Shown: piece after piece, positions 16,570-25,229 of the stretch
Layout: the number at the start of each line of letters is the position of its first letter
Position numbering within the stretch: the first letter of the stretch is position 1
NCBI GenBank assembly: GCA_027622715.1
Contig: JAQBYN010000005.1
Coordinates: 54,612 to 118,611 of the forward strand
Reading direction: 5' to 3'
From: Pseudomonadota bacterium
Lineage (GTDB): Bacteria > Pseudomonadota > Alphaproteobacteria > SHVP01
DNA length: 64,000 nt
Position numbers and translations under genes: made by a program
The notes under the pieces: model-generated
The model's database searches: none
Seen by the model: only the letters and a program-made list of their open reading frames with translations
Told to the model about the DNA's origin: nothing

Positions 16570-18162
16570 TTAGTGCCGCAGGCCGTAGACGTTGAGATCG
16601 AAGGCCATTAGCCCTTTGTTCTCGTAGTTCTTGACCCGATCACGCAACGCGACACGGTGGATGGTGTAGCCCACCCACAGCGACGCCGCGTCATCCACGA
16701 TCATCTTCGTGGCCTCACCATACTTGCCATTGCGCATGGCCGAGTCCGGCGTGGCACGGGCTTCTTCAAGAAGCTTGGAGATCGCCGCATCGCTAAAGTG
16801 CGCGGAAGCCTGCCATTGGCCGTGGTTGACCGGATGGTACATCGCATAGGTGAAGGCATCCGGTGTCGGATACTTCGCCGTGTTGTAGACCGGGAAGAAA
16901 TGCGGCGCCGTAGCCGGGTCGGCTGCATTCTTCGATAGCGTCGGCCACTGCTCCGCAGTGATCTGCATATCGATCCCAACTGCCTTGAGATTGGACTGCA
17001 GCAGGAGACCCATTTCTTCGTGGGCACCAGCCTTGATGTAGTCCCAGTTCAAGGTGATCTCGCCGGGCTTGTACTTCGACTTGGCGAGAAACGCCTTGGC
17101 CTTGGTGACATCGTAGGTGTAGCCCGCGATCGACGGATCGTATCCAGGCATTGCACTGGGCACCGGACCATTCGCTTTGATCGCGCCGCCGAGAATGATG
17201 TCGTTCGCGGTCTTGTAATCGAACGCATGAAGCACCGCTTTGCGGAAGTTCACGTCGTCGAACGGTGGCCGTGTCGTGTTCATTTGAACGACGTAGAGCT
17301 TGTTGTCCGGATCCTCGTCAACGTGGATACCGGCTTCACCTTTCAGGTTCTTGTAGAAATCAAGCGGCTGCCACTGATCGACAAAATCGACATCGCCAGC
17401 AGTGAGCAAAGAACGCGCGGTTGCTGTCTCGCCGACGATTTCGATCACGATGCGCTTGAACTGTGCGTCGGTCCAACCACCGCGATAGCCACCGTGCGCG
17501 ACGAGCACGCGGCGCCGGTCAGGCACGAACGAGTCGAGCTTATACGGTCCTGAGCCGGCATCGTGGCTGAGCAAGTAATCAGTGCCATAGTCGCCGTTGG
17601 CGCCGAAATCGCCCGCTTTCTGATTGGCCTTGAGCAGCGCGCTGTTCACGACATAGAACTGAACCAAGACATCGACGAACGGGCCAAACGAGTTGTTGAG
17701 CGTGAACTGAACCGTCGAGGCGTCGAGCGCTTTGGTATTGCCGACATCAAGAATGCCTTTGAGCAGCGACGAGTAGCCTTTGCCCAGCGTCAAAAAGCGG
17801 TCCATCGAGTAGACAACATCATTCGCGGTGAGCTTCGCGCCGTCGTGAAACGCAACATCATTGCGCAACTTGAAGGTCCACACCTTGCCGTCGGGGCTGG
17901 CCTGCCAGGATTCGGCGAGTTGGCCGGTCGGTGGCTTGCCTTTGACCGGCACCACGAGGCCTTCGTACATATTAAGAATATTGACGGCATCGAACTCCGC
18001 GAAATGAAACGCAGGATCGAATTTGGAGTCGGTCAGGCGGGTGGCGATGGTAAAGGTATCGCTCCCGTGACCGGCAACGGCGATGCCTGCCGGCGCGACC
18101 AATGCGACGACAAATGCCGTCGCAAGGACCGTGCGGACGGACCGCAGCAATCGGTTCAGCAT
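16570..18162 (-). CDS. ABC transporter substrate-binding protein, family 5
   Basis: A 530-residue periplasmic protein with a clear signal peptide (residues 1-30, ending GIAVA/GHG). SBP family 5 blocks are present: LAESWQASPDGKVWTFKLR, FHDGAKLTANDVVYSMDRF, and GSGPYKLDSF. It is the first gene of the dpp-type operon, 108 bp before the permease gene. It binds the solute and passes it to the DppBC-like pore. Family 5 proteins bind peptides, nickel, glutathione, opines and others; no residue here identifies the ligand. Confidence 0.92.
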   Translation of the reverse strand: MLNRLLRSVRTVLATAFVVALVAPAGIAVAGHGSDTFTIATRLTDSKFDPAFHFAEFDAVNILNMYEGLVVPVKGKPPTGQLAESWQASPDGKVWTFKLRNDVAFHDGAKLTANDVVYSMDRFLTLGKGYSSLLKGILDVGNTKALDASTVQFTLNNSFGPFVDVLVQFYVVNSALLKANQKAGDFGANGDYGTDYLLSHDAGSGPYKLDSFVPDRRRVLVAHGGYRGGWTDAQFKRIVIEIVGETATARSLLTAGDVDFVDQWQPLDFYKNLKGEAGIHVDEDPDNKLYVVQMNTTRPPFDDVNFRKAVLHAFDYKTANDIILGGAIKANGPVPSAMPGYDPSIAGYTYDVTKAKAFLAKSKYKPGEITLNWDYIKAGAHEEMGLLLQSNLKAVGIDMQITAEQWPTLSKNAADPATAPHFFPVYNTAKYPTPDAFTYAMYHPVNHGQWQASAHFSDAAISKLLEEARATPDSAMRNGKYGEATKMIVDDAASLWVGYTIHRVALRDRVKNYENKGLMAFDLNVYGLRH

Positions 18163-18292
18163 GTATTCCTCCCTAGATTAATTGAGTTGGCGCGGCTTCT
18201 ATCCGACCGCCAGCCAAAGTCGCAGTACCTTACCACATTGTCTTCGGGATGTAGGCCCTGGAAAAGACGTCAGAATCGCGCAATTGTTACCC

Positions 18293-19147
18293 ATGACCCG
18301 TCCTCACACAGTTTTCATTCAGGCCCAGTCCCTCCCCTGGCGGCGTGGCCTATATGGCGGTGGCCGCCCGGATGTCCGCACCAAAATGCTCTCGGTCGAC
18401 CCTAAGAAACCGGCTGATTCAACTTGCCTGGTGCGCTATCCCAAAGGCTGGCAGCGGCGCGATACGCACCACGTCCTGGCGCACGAAGAGTTTCTGGTCC
18501 TCGAGGGCTCGATTCGAATCAACGGAATCGATTACGGCACGCATTCTTACGCGTACCTGCCGGCCGGGCATGTGCGTAAGGCGATGTCGTCCAAAAACGG
18601 CGCGGTCCTGCTGACAACCTTTTCGGCCAAGCCGGTCCACGAATCCGGCCTCCCGGCGCGCGCGTTTTACGACAAACGATTGCTGATCGACTACATCGAC
18701 ACGCTGTCGATGGCCTGGGATGCGTCGCTGGCCGATCCGGTCTTTGCCGCCGGCGTCGCGATCAAACCGCTGCGCACGGACCCGGACACCGGCGAGACGT
18801 CGTTTCTTTATACGTCGCCAGCCCACCGCATCCCCAAGGGCATGCTGAAGCCGAAGTGGACGCATTCGATGATTGAGGAGATTTACTGCATCGACGGCGA
18901 ATATGTTTGGGGCGACTGCGGCGTCATGGGACCGGGCGGCTATGTCTGGTGGCGCGAGGGCGTGTGGCACGGACCGGCGGGTACCATCGCGGGCTACAAC
19001 CTTTGGGTCCGGACGGTGAACGGGCCGCTCGACAATATCGTCGGCTCCAAAGCCGAACGCATGACGTGGAACCCGAAATACCGGCCCAAGCTGCCAGCGC
19101 ATTTGAAAAAGATCGCCAAGCCTTATGTGCGGCCACCGAACTACTAG
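18293..19147 (+). CDS. Double-cupin protein of unknown function
   Basis: A 284-residue protein with two cupin-like halves. The first is at about residues 60-115 (HEEFLVLEGSIRINGIDYG, then YAYLPAGHVRKAM) and the second at about 190-245 (EEIYCIDGEYVWGDCG, then YVWWREGVWHGP). The second half keeps E and H residues suitable for metal binding. Cupins of this shape include sugar isomerases, dioxygenases and ChrR-like sensors. The ATG at 18293 is the first start giving the conserved RRGLYGGG region. It is followed after 8 bp by an MDR oxidoreductase, so the two probably act on related substrates. It is divergent from the dpp-like operon. Confidence 0.65.
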   Translation: MTRPHTVFIQAQSLPWRRGLYGGGRPDVRTKMLSVDPKKPADSTCLVRYPKGWQRRDTHHVLAHEEFLVLEGSIRINGIDYGTHSYAYLPAGHVRKAMSSKNGAVLLTTFSAKPVHESGLPARAFYDKRLLIDYIDTLSMAWDASLADPVFAAGVAIKPLRTDPDTGETSFLYTSPAHRIPKGMLKPKWTHSMIEEIYCIDGEYVWGDCGVMGPGGYVWWREGVWHGPAGTIAGYNLWVRTVNGPLDNIVGSKAERMTWNPKYRPKLPAHLKKIAKPYVRPPNY

Positions 19148-19155
19148 GCGCCCCG

Positions 19156-20196
19156 GTGAGTGACAGACATAAGAAGATTATTCTCGCCGCCTACCCCGAG
19201 GGTATGCCGCGCGAATCCGATTTTCGCCTCGAAGAAAGTCCGGTGCCCAAGCCGGGCGAAAATGAATTTCTCGCGCGCGCCTTGTATCTCTCGGTCGATC
19301 CCTTCCTGCGCATGCTGATGAATCCATCGAACGCCGCCAACGCAACCTCGCGCAAAGAAGGGCCGATCACCGATGTCGGTCGGGTGATGGCAGGTGGCTT
19401 TGTTGGTGAAGTTGTCGAGAGCAACAATCCGAAGTACCCGCGTGGTGCCATCGTCGAAGGCATCTTAGGGTGGCAGAACTATGTGGTCTCGGACGGCTGG
19501 GTGAACAAGCGACATAACCCAGCCGGTGTTGTCGTCTGCGACTCGACGTTGGATGTGCCGGTTTCGTTGTTCGCCAGTGTTCTGGGGCGGGCCGGGTTGA
19601 CGCCCTATTTCTGCATGACCCGCGAACTCCGCCCACAAGCCGGCGAGACAGCAGTCATCACGTCGGCCGCCGGTGCCGGCGGATCGATCGCCGGACAAAT
19701 CGCCAAGATGGCAGGCTGCCATGTGGTCGGGATTTGCGGCAGTGACGAAAAAGTCGATTGGATTACCCGCGACCTCGGCTTCGACGTTGGGATTAACTAC
19801 AAGACGACGCCCGATATCGGCGCCGCACTGCGCGCGGCCTGCCCTCGTGGCGTCGATGTGCATTACGACAATGTCGGTGGGCCGATTATGGAAGCGATTG
19901 CAGCGCTCCATACCCCGGGTCATCGCTACCGGCTGGTCGGGATCGCGTCGGCCTACAACACGGTGCCGGATGGGCAGACCTTCTGGGCCTGGCCTTACGA
20001 GAAGCCGATGTTCGTCGTGCACGACTACACCAAGGAATACGACGACGGCATTCGCGAAATGGCCGGGTGGATCAAAGAAGGCACACTGAAGTATCGCGAA
20101 GACGTGGTCGACGGAATCGAAAATACAGCCAAAGCGTTTATCGGCGTGTTGAACGGCGACAATATTGGCAAGCGTATTGTGAGAATCGCAGACTGA
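19156..20196 (+). CDS. NADP-dependent MDR-family oxidoreductase
   Basis: A 346-residue zinc-independent medium-chain dehydrogenase/reductase, close in pattern to CurA/leukotriene-B4 dehydrogenase-type enzymes. The N-terminal GroES-like part includes ALYLSVDPFLRMLM. The nucleotide-binding motif is TSAAGAGGSIAGQIAKMAGC (A-A-x-G-x-x-G), with a Rossmann fold following. Such enzymes reduce alpha,beta-unsaturated carbonyls with NADPH. The GTG at 19156, 9 bp after the cupin stop, is chosen because the conserved HKKIILAAYPEG starts immediately; an upstream extension is antisense-like coding inside the cupin gene. Confidence 0.87.
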   Translation: MSDRHKKIILAAYPEGMPRESDFRLEESPVPKPGENEFLARALYLSVDPFLRMLMNPSNAANATSRKEGPITDVGRVMAGGFVGEVVESNNPKYPRGAIVEGILGWQNYVVSDGWVNKRHNPAGVVVCDSTLDVPVSLFASVLGRAGLTPYFCMTRELRPQAGETAVITSAAGAGGSIAGQIAKMAGCHVVGICGSDEKVDWITRDLGFDVGINYKTTPDIGAALRAACPRGVDVHYDNVGGPIMEAIAALHTPGHRYRLVGIASAYNTVPDGQTFWAWPYEKPMFVVHDYTKEYDDGIREMAGWIKEGTLKYREDVVDGIENTAKAFIGVLNGDNIGKRIVRIAD

Positions 20197-20197
20197 A

Positions 20198-20818
20198 CTA
20201 GCTTGCGATCTCCATACCCCGCACGACGGCCGGGCGCATGCCGACCAATTCGACCCACCTTCGAATATTTTTGTACGTTGAAATCCCGCCCTCGAGGCGT
20301 TGAACCGACGTTGCCACGAGCGGATAGGTCAAGATGTCGGCGTATGAGTATTCGGCGCCGGCGAGAAACTGCTCTTCCCCGAGACGCCGGTCGATCGCCG
20401 ACAAGAAACGGTGCGCTTCGTCGACCACCCACGCGGTCGCCTCGCTGACGTCGGTCGTCGCGCGCAATGTTAGGAAATACTGCGTCGCCATTGCGGGCGT
20501 GAGGTCACTCGCCGCAACGGCGGCCCAGGCGTGTGCTGCAACGCGCGCCTTTATGTCGGCAGGCACAAGGCGTTGTGCTTTTTCCGCCAGATAGAGTGCG
20601 ATTGCCAACGTCTCGAACACCGCTAGGGGACCACCTTCGGCCTCGGAATCGACAATCGTGGGGTACTTGCCCATCGGATTCAGCGCCAGATAGGCGGCCG
20701 ACGGCGTGTCGCCGACGGTTCTGACAATTCGATGAGCAACGTAGGGCAAGCCCAGTTCCTCAAGCATTATCGCGACTTTTTGGCCATTTGCCGTGGGCAC
20801 TAAGTAAACCTCGATCAC
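20198..20818 (-). CDS. Glutathione S-transferase family protein
   Basis: A 206-residue GST. The thioredoxin-like N-terminal domain starts IEVYLVPTANGQKVAIMLEE and has the cis-Pro region NPMGKYPTIVD and the glutathione-contacting block VFETLAIALYLAEK. The helical C-terminal domain includes YSYADILTYPLVATS (the N-capping box D). GSTs conjugate glutathione or act as thiol-dependent reductases. The GTG start at 20818 is supported by GGAGGGATGAC immediately upstream. It converges with the MDR gene (1 bp between stops) and is divergent from an SBP gene. Confidence 0.88.
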   Translation of the reverse strand: MIEVYLVPTANGQKVAIMLEELGLPYVAHRIVRTVGDTPSAAYLALNPMGKYPTIVDSEAEGGPLAVFETLAIALYLAEKAQRLVPADIKARVAAHAWAAVAASDLTPAMATQYFLTLRATTDVSEATAWVVDEAHRFLSAIDRRLGEEQFLAGAEYSYADILTYPLVATSVQRLEGGISTYKNIRRWVELVGMRPAVVRGMEIAS

Positions 20819-20945
20819 GTCATCCCTCCAATCTCGGGCTTTCGCTTTGAGCGCCTCAAGATACTCGGTATCCTGATCCCTTGCATGAGCCGGACCGGCT
20901 TCATGCGCCGCAGAATGAATGCGGATACAGATCAGGGAGGATCTG

Positions 20946-22511
20946 ATGAAACTTTCAGCAACCAAGGGACTCCGCGGTGCGTTGACAGCTGTCGCCGCCA
21001 TCGCCGTCGCGGTACCCGCGTTCTTGGCGGCCGCACCGGCGAGCGCGGAAACGATCAAAATTGGCTTACGTGAATTTCCGGCTGGCCGTGGCAATCCGTT
21101 TCAGGGCTGCGTTTGCTCGCCAGCGGTATTCGTGTGGTCGGCGACGTATGAACAACTTTCCCGCGTCGGACTTGACGGCCGCGCGGAACCGGAACTGGCG
21201 GCGAGCTGGGAAAACGTCAACCCCACAACGTGGCATATCAAACTGAAGCCGGGCATCACGTTTTCCAACGGCGAGCCGCTGAACGCTCAAGCCGTCAAGA
21301 CGACGTTCGATTTCCTCGAAACAGACCGCGGCAAGACCTTCTCCCAGCGCCAGACGCTGGGCGTCTTCCTCGCCGGCACCGAGGTCATTGATGAGTTGAC
21401 CGTGGCGGTCACGACCAAGGAACCCAACCCGCTGCTGCCGAAGCTTGTCAGTTCACAATCGATCATCCCGACCAAGGCTTGGGCGGATATGAGCGTCGAG
21501 GGTTTCACCAATAACCCAATCGGCAGCGGCCCTTACATCGTCAAATGGAGCGATGCAGGATCGCAGGCTACCGCAACCCCGTTCGCCGGATCGCGGCTTG
21601 GCCGCAAGAGCGTGGACCGTGTTGAGTTCGTCGTGCTTGAAGAAGCCCCGGCGCGTACTCAGGCTCTTCTGTCCGGTCAGGTCGACGTGAACATTTCGTT
21701 GGGTCCCGACGAGCACGCCGCGGTCGAAGCAGCCGGCCTGAAGATCTTTTCGGCACCATCGACCCGCACCATGGGCCTGTCGCTGATCACCCATCGCAGC
21801 GGGGAACCGGTTACCGGTCCTCTGGCAGATAAACGTGTTCGCCAAGCGCTGAACCACGCCGTCGATAAACAATCGATTATCGACAACATCTTCAGCGGCA
21901 GCGGGAAACCCGCTAGCCAGGTGGCCGTACCCACAGCCTTTGGGTACAACAAGTCGATCCAACCCTATGCGTACGATCCCGACAAGGCGAAGAAACTACT
22001 TGCCGAAGCGGGCTATGCCGATGGTTTCGACATGGAGATCCGGGCAATCACGACCAGCGCGGACTTTCGCTTCTCCTACGAGGCGGCCATCCAAGATCTG
22101 ACTCGGATCGGCATCAAGGCAACCCTCGTCTCGCAGCAGTTTGGCGGGGCCGGTGGCTGGCTGGAGCATTGGATCAAAGGCGATTGGCCGTATCAGGCAT
22201 TCGGGTTCGGTAACGATCTAACCGGACATCTGGATGTGGGCCTGTCTTTCGCTCGTCATACCAGTTGCAGCAAACCCGCACCCTACTATTGCAACCAGGA
22301 CGAAATGGCGTTGATCAACTCGGGCTACACCGAGTTCGACGTCAACAAGCGCGAGAAGATCTGGCAGGAAGCATTGAAGATCAATGCGGAAAACGCGCCG
22401 ATCATCTTCTTGATCGAGTTCAACGAATCCATGGGCTACAACCCGCGGATCAAGAACTTCCACAACGTGAACCTCTGGGTTCCGTATAACGAACTTGAGG
22501 TCGGCAGCTAA
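20946..22511 (+). CDS. Orphan ABC substrate-binding protein, family 5
   Basis: A 521-residue periplasmic protein with a signal peptide ending APASA/ETI (residues 1-33) and SBP family 5 blocks (PELAASWENVNPTTWHIKL, then FSNGEPLNAQAVKTTFDFL; NNPIGSGPYIVKW; LNHAVDKQSIID). The Shine-Dalgarno AGGGAGGA precedes the ATG at 20946. A strong terminator follows directly and no permease or ATPase gene adjoins it, so it is a stand-alone binding protein. It may feed the dpp-like transporter at 12.5-18.2 kb or another system elsewhere. It contains an unusual cysteine cluster near the mature N-terminus (FQGCVCSP) and a second Cys pair (HTSCSKPAPYYC). Confidence 0.9.
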   Translation: MKLSATKGLRGALTAVAAIAVAVPAFLAAAPASAETIKIGLREFPAGRGNPFQGCVCSPAVFVWSATYEQLSRVGLDGRAEPELAASWENVNPTTWHIKLKPGITFSNGEPLNAQAVKTTFDFLETDRGKTFSQRQTLGVFLAGTEVIDELTVAVTTKEPNPLLPKLVSSQSIIPTKAWADMSVEGFTNNPIGSGPYIVKWSDAGSQATATPFAGSRLGRKSVDRVEFVVLEEAPARTQALLSGQVDVNISLGPDEHAAVEAAGLKIFSAPSTRTMGLSLITHRSGEPVTGPLADKRVRQALNHAVDKQSIIDNIFSGSGKPASQVAVPTAFGYNKSIQPYAYDPDKAKKLLAEAGYADGFDMEIRAITTSADFRFSYEAAIQDLTRIGIKATLVSQQFGGAGGWLEHWIKGDWPYQAFGFGNDLTGHLDVGLSFARHTSCSKPAPYYCNQDEMALINSGYTEFDVNKREKIWQEALKINAENAPIIFLIEFNESMGYNPRIKNFHNVNLWVPYNELEVGS

Positions 22512-22536
22512 CACCGACTAAAGCCTTTCAATTCCG

Positions 22537-22565
22537 GGGCCGCACTTCGGTGCGGCCCTTTTTTT
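22537..22565 (+). terminator. Rho-independent terminator after orphan SBP gene
   Basis: A 9-bp perfect GC-rich stem (22537-22545 with 22550-22558), a TTCG tetraloop and seven T residues (22559-22565). A textbook intrinsic terminator 25 bp after the stop codon. Confidence 0.93.
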
Positions 22566-22591
22566 GTGCCTAATCCCTCCATAACCTCGGC

Positions 22592-23380
22592 ATGAAAGAG
22601 TTGGCTCAGCTTGACGCCGAAAAACGGCGGACCATCGGCGTGCTGGCCAGCGGAAACGCGTCCGCGATTGCGGTGAAGAGGATAATCGGTCTCTACCCCG
22701 ACTCAATGTTGCGTCTCGTCCTTCTCGTCGCGGCGGACGGTCTGTCGCCCCTGAGAACAAATCGAATCGAGCTGTCAGACCTAGTTCTGGCAAACGAATG
22801 GCATCTCTGGCCTGACAACGTGGTCGCGCTGATACCTTCCATGGGCGTCGATCGCAGTTTCATCGCAAGCGTTTCATTACTGATTTGGGTAGTGGACGAT
22901 AACGCCCTGTATCGACAACACGATTCGATAGCGCAGACACTGGCCACAATTGCAGCGTTGGCCGAACGCGATGGTGTGCCGGTGCAGTATAGGGACATGA
23001 CCGGAGCCGAGCGCGCCAGCCCGATGCATGGCCTGCTGTCGGTCAAAACCGCTATTCAACTCGCTGGGCATGCGGCGGCGCTCCAACGGATCACCAACCG
23101 TTGCATCCGTTCCGGCCTAGTGATCGATCCAGAATACAGTTGTATATTGTGGACCGCGGGCGGCCTCGGGATCGAGCTGAGCACACTCGATATCTCGTTG
23201 CCTCTCCTGTGGCGCATCCTGCGACTCCAGCACTGGTACGAACACATTGAGCCAACCAAATTGATGACCGCCCAAGAAAACCAGCTTTTCCTCGACGAAG
23301 CGACCGAGATTGCGCAGTGTCTGCGGGCAGAATTAGGCGCCGACCTCAGGGTCGATCTCGGCACGCTCCGGAAGGGCTGA
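22592..23380 (+). CDS. Hypothetical protein, 262 aa
   Basis: No family is recognised. The sequence is predicted soluble and alpha/beta, with alternating hydrophobic strands near the N-terminus (RIIGLYPDSMLRLVLLVAAD) and helices in the middle (DSIAQTLATIAALAERDGV). There is no signal peptide. It starts 27 bp after a strong terminator, so it needs its own promoter in that short gap, or one inside the SBP gene with partial read-through. It is 6 bp upstream of the next gene and probably co-transcribed with it. Confidence 0.6.
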   Translation: MKELAQLDAEKRRTIGVLASGNASAIAVKRIIGLYPDSMLRLVLLVAADGLSPLRTNRIELSDLVLANEWHLWPDNVVALIPSMGVDRSFIASVSLLIWVVDDNALYRQHDSIAQTLATIAALAERDGVPVQYRDMTGAERASPMHGLLSVKTAIQLAGHAAALQRITNRCIRSGLVIDPEYSCILWTAGGLGIELSTLDISLPLLWRILRLQHWYEHIEPTKLMTAQENQLFLDEATEIAQCLRAELGADLRVDLGTLRKG

Positions 23381-23386
23381 CCGGTC

Positions 23387-24085
23387 ATGAACCCCGCCAC
23401 CTATCGCGGCAAAATTCTCTACCTCACCGACGGCAAGGGCGAGGAAGGTCGCGAGTTCTTTACTGTCACGGTCCAACCCAATGGCGACCGCACGCTGCGC
23501 GCCCAATGCGAGATGGATAACGACGAGTTGCTGCGCGATGTCGTTCTAAGTCTCGACAGCGCATGGCGACCGCTTGACGCGTTTGTCCGGCTGACGATCC
23601 ACAATGCGTTTCAGGGATCGGCCTGGTTTCGCTTTTCGGAAACCCTCGTCGAGTGCGAGACGTTCACCCGAGATGCCGGGCGCCTGTCCCAGCGCCAACC
23701 CATCACCAGCTGGCCGCCGTCTTTCGGCGGACACCCGGTGTGTTGCGATACCTGGCACTCCAAGGCGGCCGCACTGCGCCGCACCGGCAACGCGACAATG
23801 CAGGCTGTCGAAGGCATTGCGATGAGCTCGCCGCTGCCCAACGGCGGATCGGGGCCGATGCTGACGATGGCCGATGTCGATGTCGAATTCTGCGGCACCG
23901 AAACCATCACGACGCCAGCCGGCACGTTCGACACGATCCACGTCAAGAATTACAGCCGCCGTCGTGGGCGCGACCATCCCGTTGAAATTTGGGCGTGGGG
24001 CGACGATTTCGTGCCGGTACGCGCTCGCTGGGATTTGCTGGGGCAAACCTACGAACTTGTCGAGCTCGAACACCCCAATCTCTAG
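23387..24085 (+). CDS. Hypothetical beta-rich protein (DUF3108-like pattern)
   Basis: A 232-residue cytoplasmic-looking protein with many beta-strand segments. The C-terminal part GTETITTPAGTFDTIHVKNY followed by IWAWGDDFVPVRARWDLLGQ resembles the ending of DUF3108/lipid-binding-like proteins, where a T-P-A-G-T-F-x-T-x-x-V strand precedes a second strand pair. Homology is by pattern only. It is probably in an operon with the preceding unknown gene (6-bp gap). It ends at a bidirectional terminator shared with the acetoacetate-decarboxylase-like gene. Confidence 0.6.
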   Translation: MNPATYRGKILYLTDGKGEEGREFFTVTVQPNGDRTLRAQCEMDNDELLRDVVLSLDSAWRPLDAFVRLTIHNAFQGSAWFRFSETLVECETFTRDAGRLSQRQPITSWPPSFGGHPVCCDTWHSKAAALRRTGNATMQAVEGIAMSSPLPNGGSGPMLTMADVDVEFCGTETITTPAGTFDTIHVKNYSRRRGRDHPVEIWAWGDDFVPVRARWDLLGQTYELVELEHPNL

Positions 24086-24115
24086 CCGCGTTGCGCCGGC
24101 GCGGGTAGCAAGAAA

Positions 24116-24135
24116 GGCCGCACCTCGGTGCGGCC
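24116..24135. terminator. Bidirectional hairpin terminator
   Basis: An 8-bp stem (24116-24123 with 24128-24135) and a CTCG loop sit between two converging genes. A pyrimidine-rich tail follows on each strand (CTTCTTC on plus, TTTCTT on minus). Confidence 0.75.
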
Positions 24136-24144
24136 CTTCTTCGA

Positions 24145-24975
24145 TCAGATGTAGCTATGGACGATTTTGGGTGGGCTCGTCTGGTGATCGAACCGTAGCG
24201 TGAACCACCATCCGCCAACCATGCGGCGGGGCTGAAACGGCAAAACCTCCTCGTTCTCGTGCTCGTAGAAAGTCACATTCGCATCGCCCGACCAAACGGT
24301 GCTGTATTCCATTGCATCGCCCCAGTGCGCCACAAGGTCGTCAACGATCGGTCGCCCCGACACCACGTCATAGAATTGCCGTCGCCCGAGGTATTTTGGC
24401 GTGTATCCCTCGCGTTGCCTGAACGGGAGCGGTTGGTCGTCAGGCACCGGTTCCTTAAAGTCGAGGTAGGTCCGCACGACAGTCCCGACGCAATCGACAC
24501 TCGTGCAGATGCGGATTCCCGGCTTTGGTCCATTGTAGACGGGGTCCGCCGGATGGAACGGCGTCATCTGAACGTTCGCAACCTTATGCGGCATGCCGGC
24601 GTGTCGGCCAAGGAACGCGAGCCAATCCCGGTTGACCCACGAATAGAGCATGTAGTGATAGCGTTCGCCCTTGTAGTCGCACGGTATCCAAAAGAACGTC
24701 TCGGTATAGTTGGAGCGCTCGGGCGAAACGAACTCGGTTCGCATACGGTCGCTGTAGAACCAAGCGTTATAGGTTCGCAGATAAATGAGGCCCGACCCAT
24801 CGAGTTCGAGCGGTTCCGGCACGTATCTCCGCACCACCTCGGGGTCCGCCTCAAATCCGATGACCATCATGTCACCAGCTATTCGTTGGGTTGGCTCGGT
24901 CGCCAAATCCAACAAGCTTGCACGGCCGGACGGCGTTAAGGGGGACATGAACCGTTTGTCGTCGAGTAGCGCCAT
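24145..24975 (-). CDS. Acetoacetate decarboxylase-like protein
   Basis: A 276-residue protein with the ADC-superfamily pattern: an N-terminal AGDMMVIGFEADPEVVRRYV and PLELDGSGLIYLRTYN, a central YHYMLYSWVNRDWLAFLGRH, and the GMPHKVANVQM segment (residues 127-137). In classical ADC this region carries two adjacent lysines, the first forming the Schiff base; here a histidine (H130) seems to take the first position and K131 the second. If the alignment is right, it is a superfamily member with another role, such as an aldolase/dehydratase-like or ligand-binding function, rather than a true decarboxylase. The ATG has a GAGGAG Shine-Dalgarno. It is divergent from methyltransferase module 1. Confidence 0.75.
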   Translation of the reverse strand: MALLDDKRFMSPLTPSGRASLLDLATEPTQRIAGDMMVIGFEADPEVVRRYVPEPLELDGSGLIYLRTYNAWFYSDRMRTEFVSPERSNYTETFFWIPCDYKGERYHYMLYSWVNRDWLAFLGRHAGMPHKVANVQMTPFHPADPVYNGPKPGIRICTSVDCVGTVVRTYLDFKEPVPDDQPLPFRQREGYTPKYLGRRQFYDVVSGRPIVDDLVAHWGDAMEYSTVWSGDANVTFYEHENEEVLPFQPRRMVGGWWFTLRFDHQTSPPKIVHSYI

Positions 24976-25229
24976 GATTTCGACTCCTCGTAGTTATGAC
25001 AACGATCGTTCGAGTATCGACGAAGTCACTTAGTCGCGCCAACGCCTCGGGATGGTTGAGACTCAAGAATCCGTGGCATCCGTTTGAGGGACGCGCAAAT
25101 CGATTGAGTTTGGCGCCTCGGGTGGCAGAATCTTGGGGTCTATCGGTACCTTGACGCCCGGTATGGCTCCGATCTGCAACCAAGCCTATACTTAATGCTC
25201 AATCGCATATTCTAGCGGAGGCAAGACTC
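24976..25229. other. Divergent promoter region
   Basis: A 254-bp region between the divergent acetoacetate-decarboxylase-like gene and the first methyltransferase. It contains GAGGAG before the former and GGAGG before the latter. An AT-richer stretch (TATACTTAATGC, about 25188-25199) near the methyltransferase could be a -10 region. No coding frame or RNA gene is recognised. Confidence 0.35.

Noticed and set aside
18907..20196. Longer reading of the MDR oxidoreductase
   Set aside because: The first 83 codons are an alternate frame of the cupin gene; GTG at 19156 starts the conserved domain.
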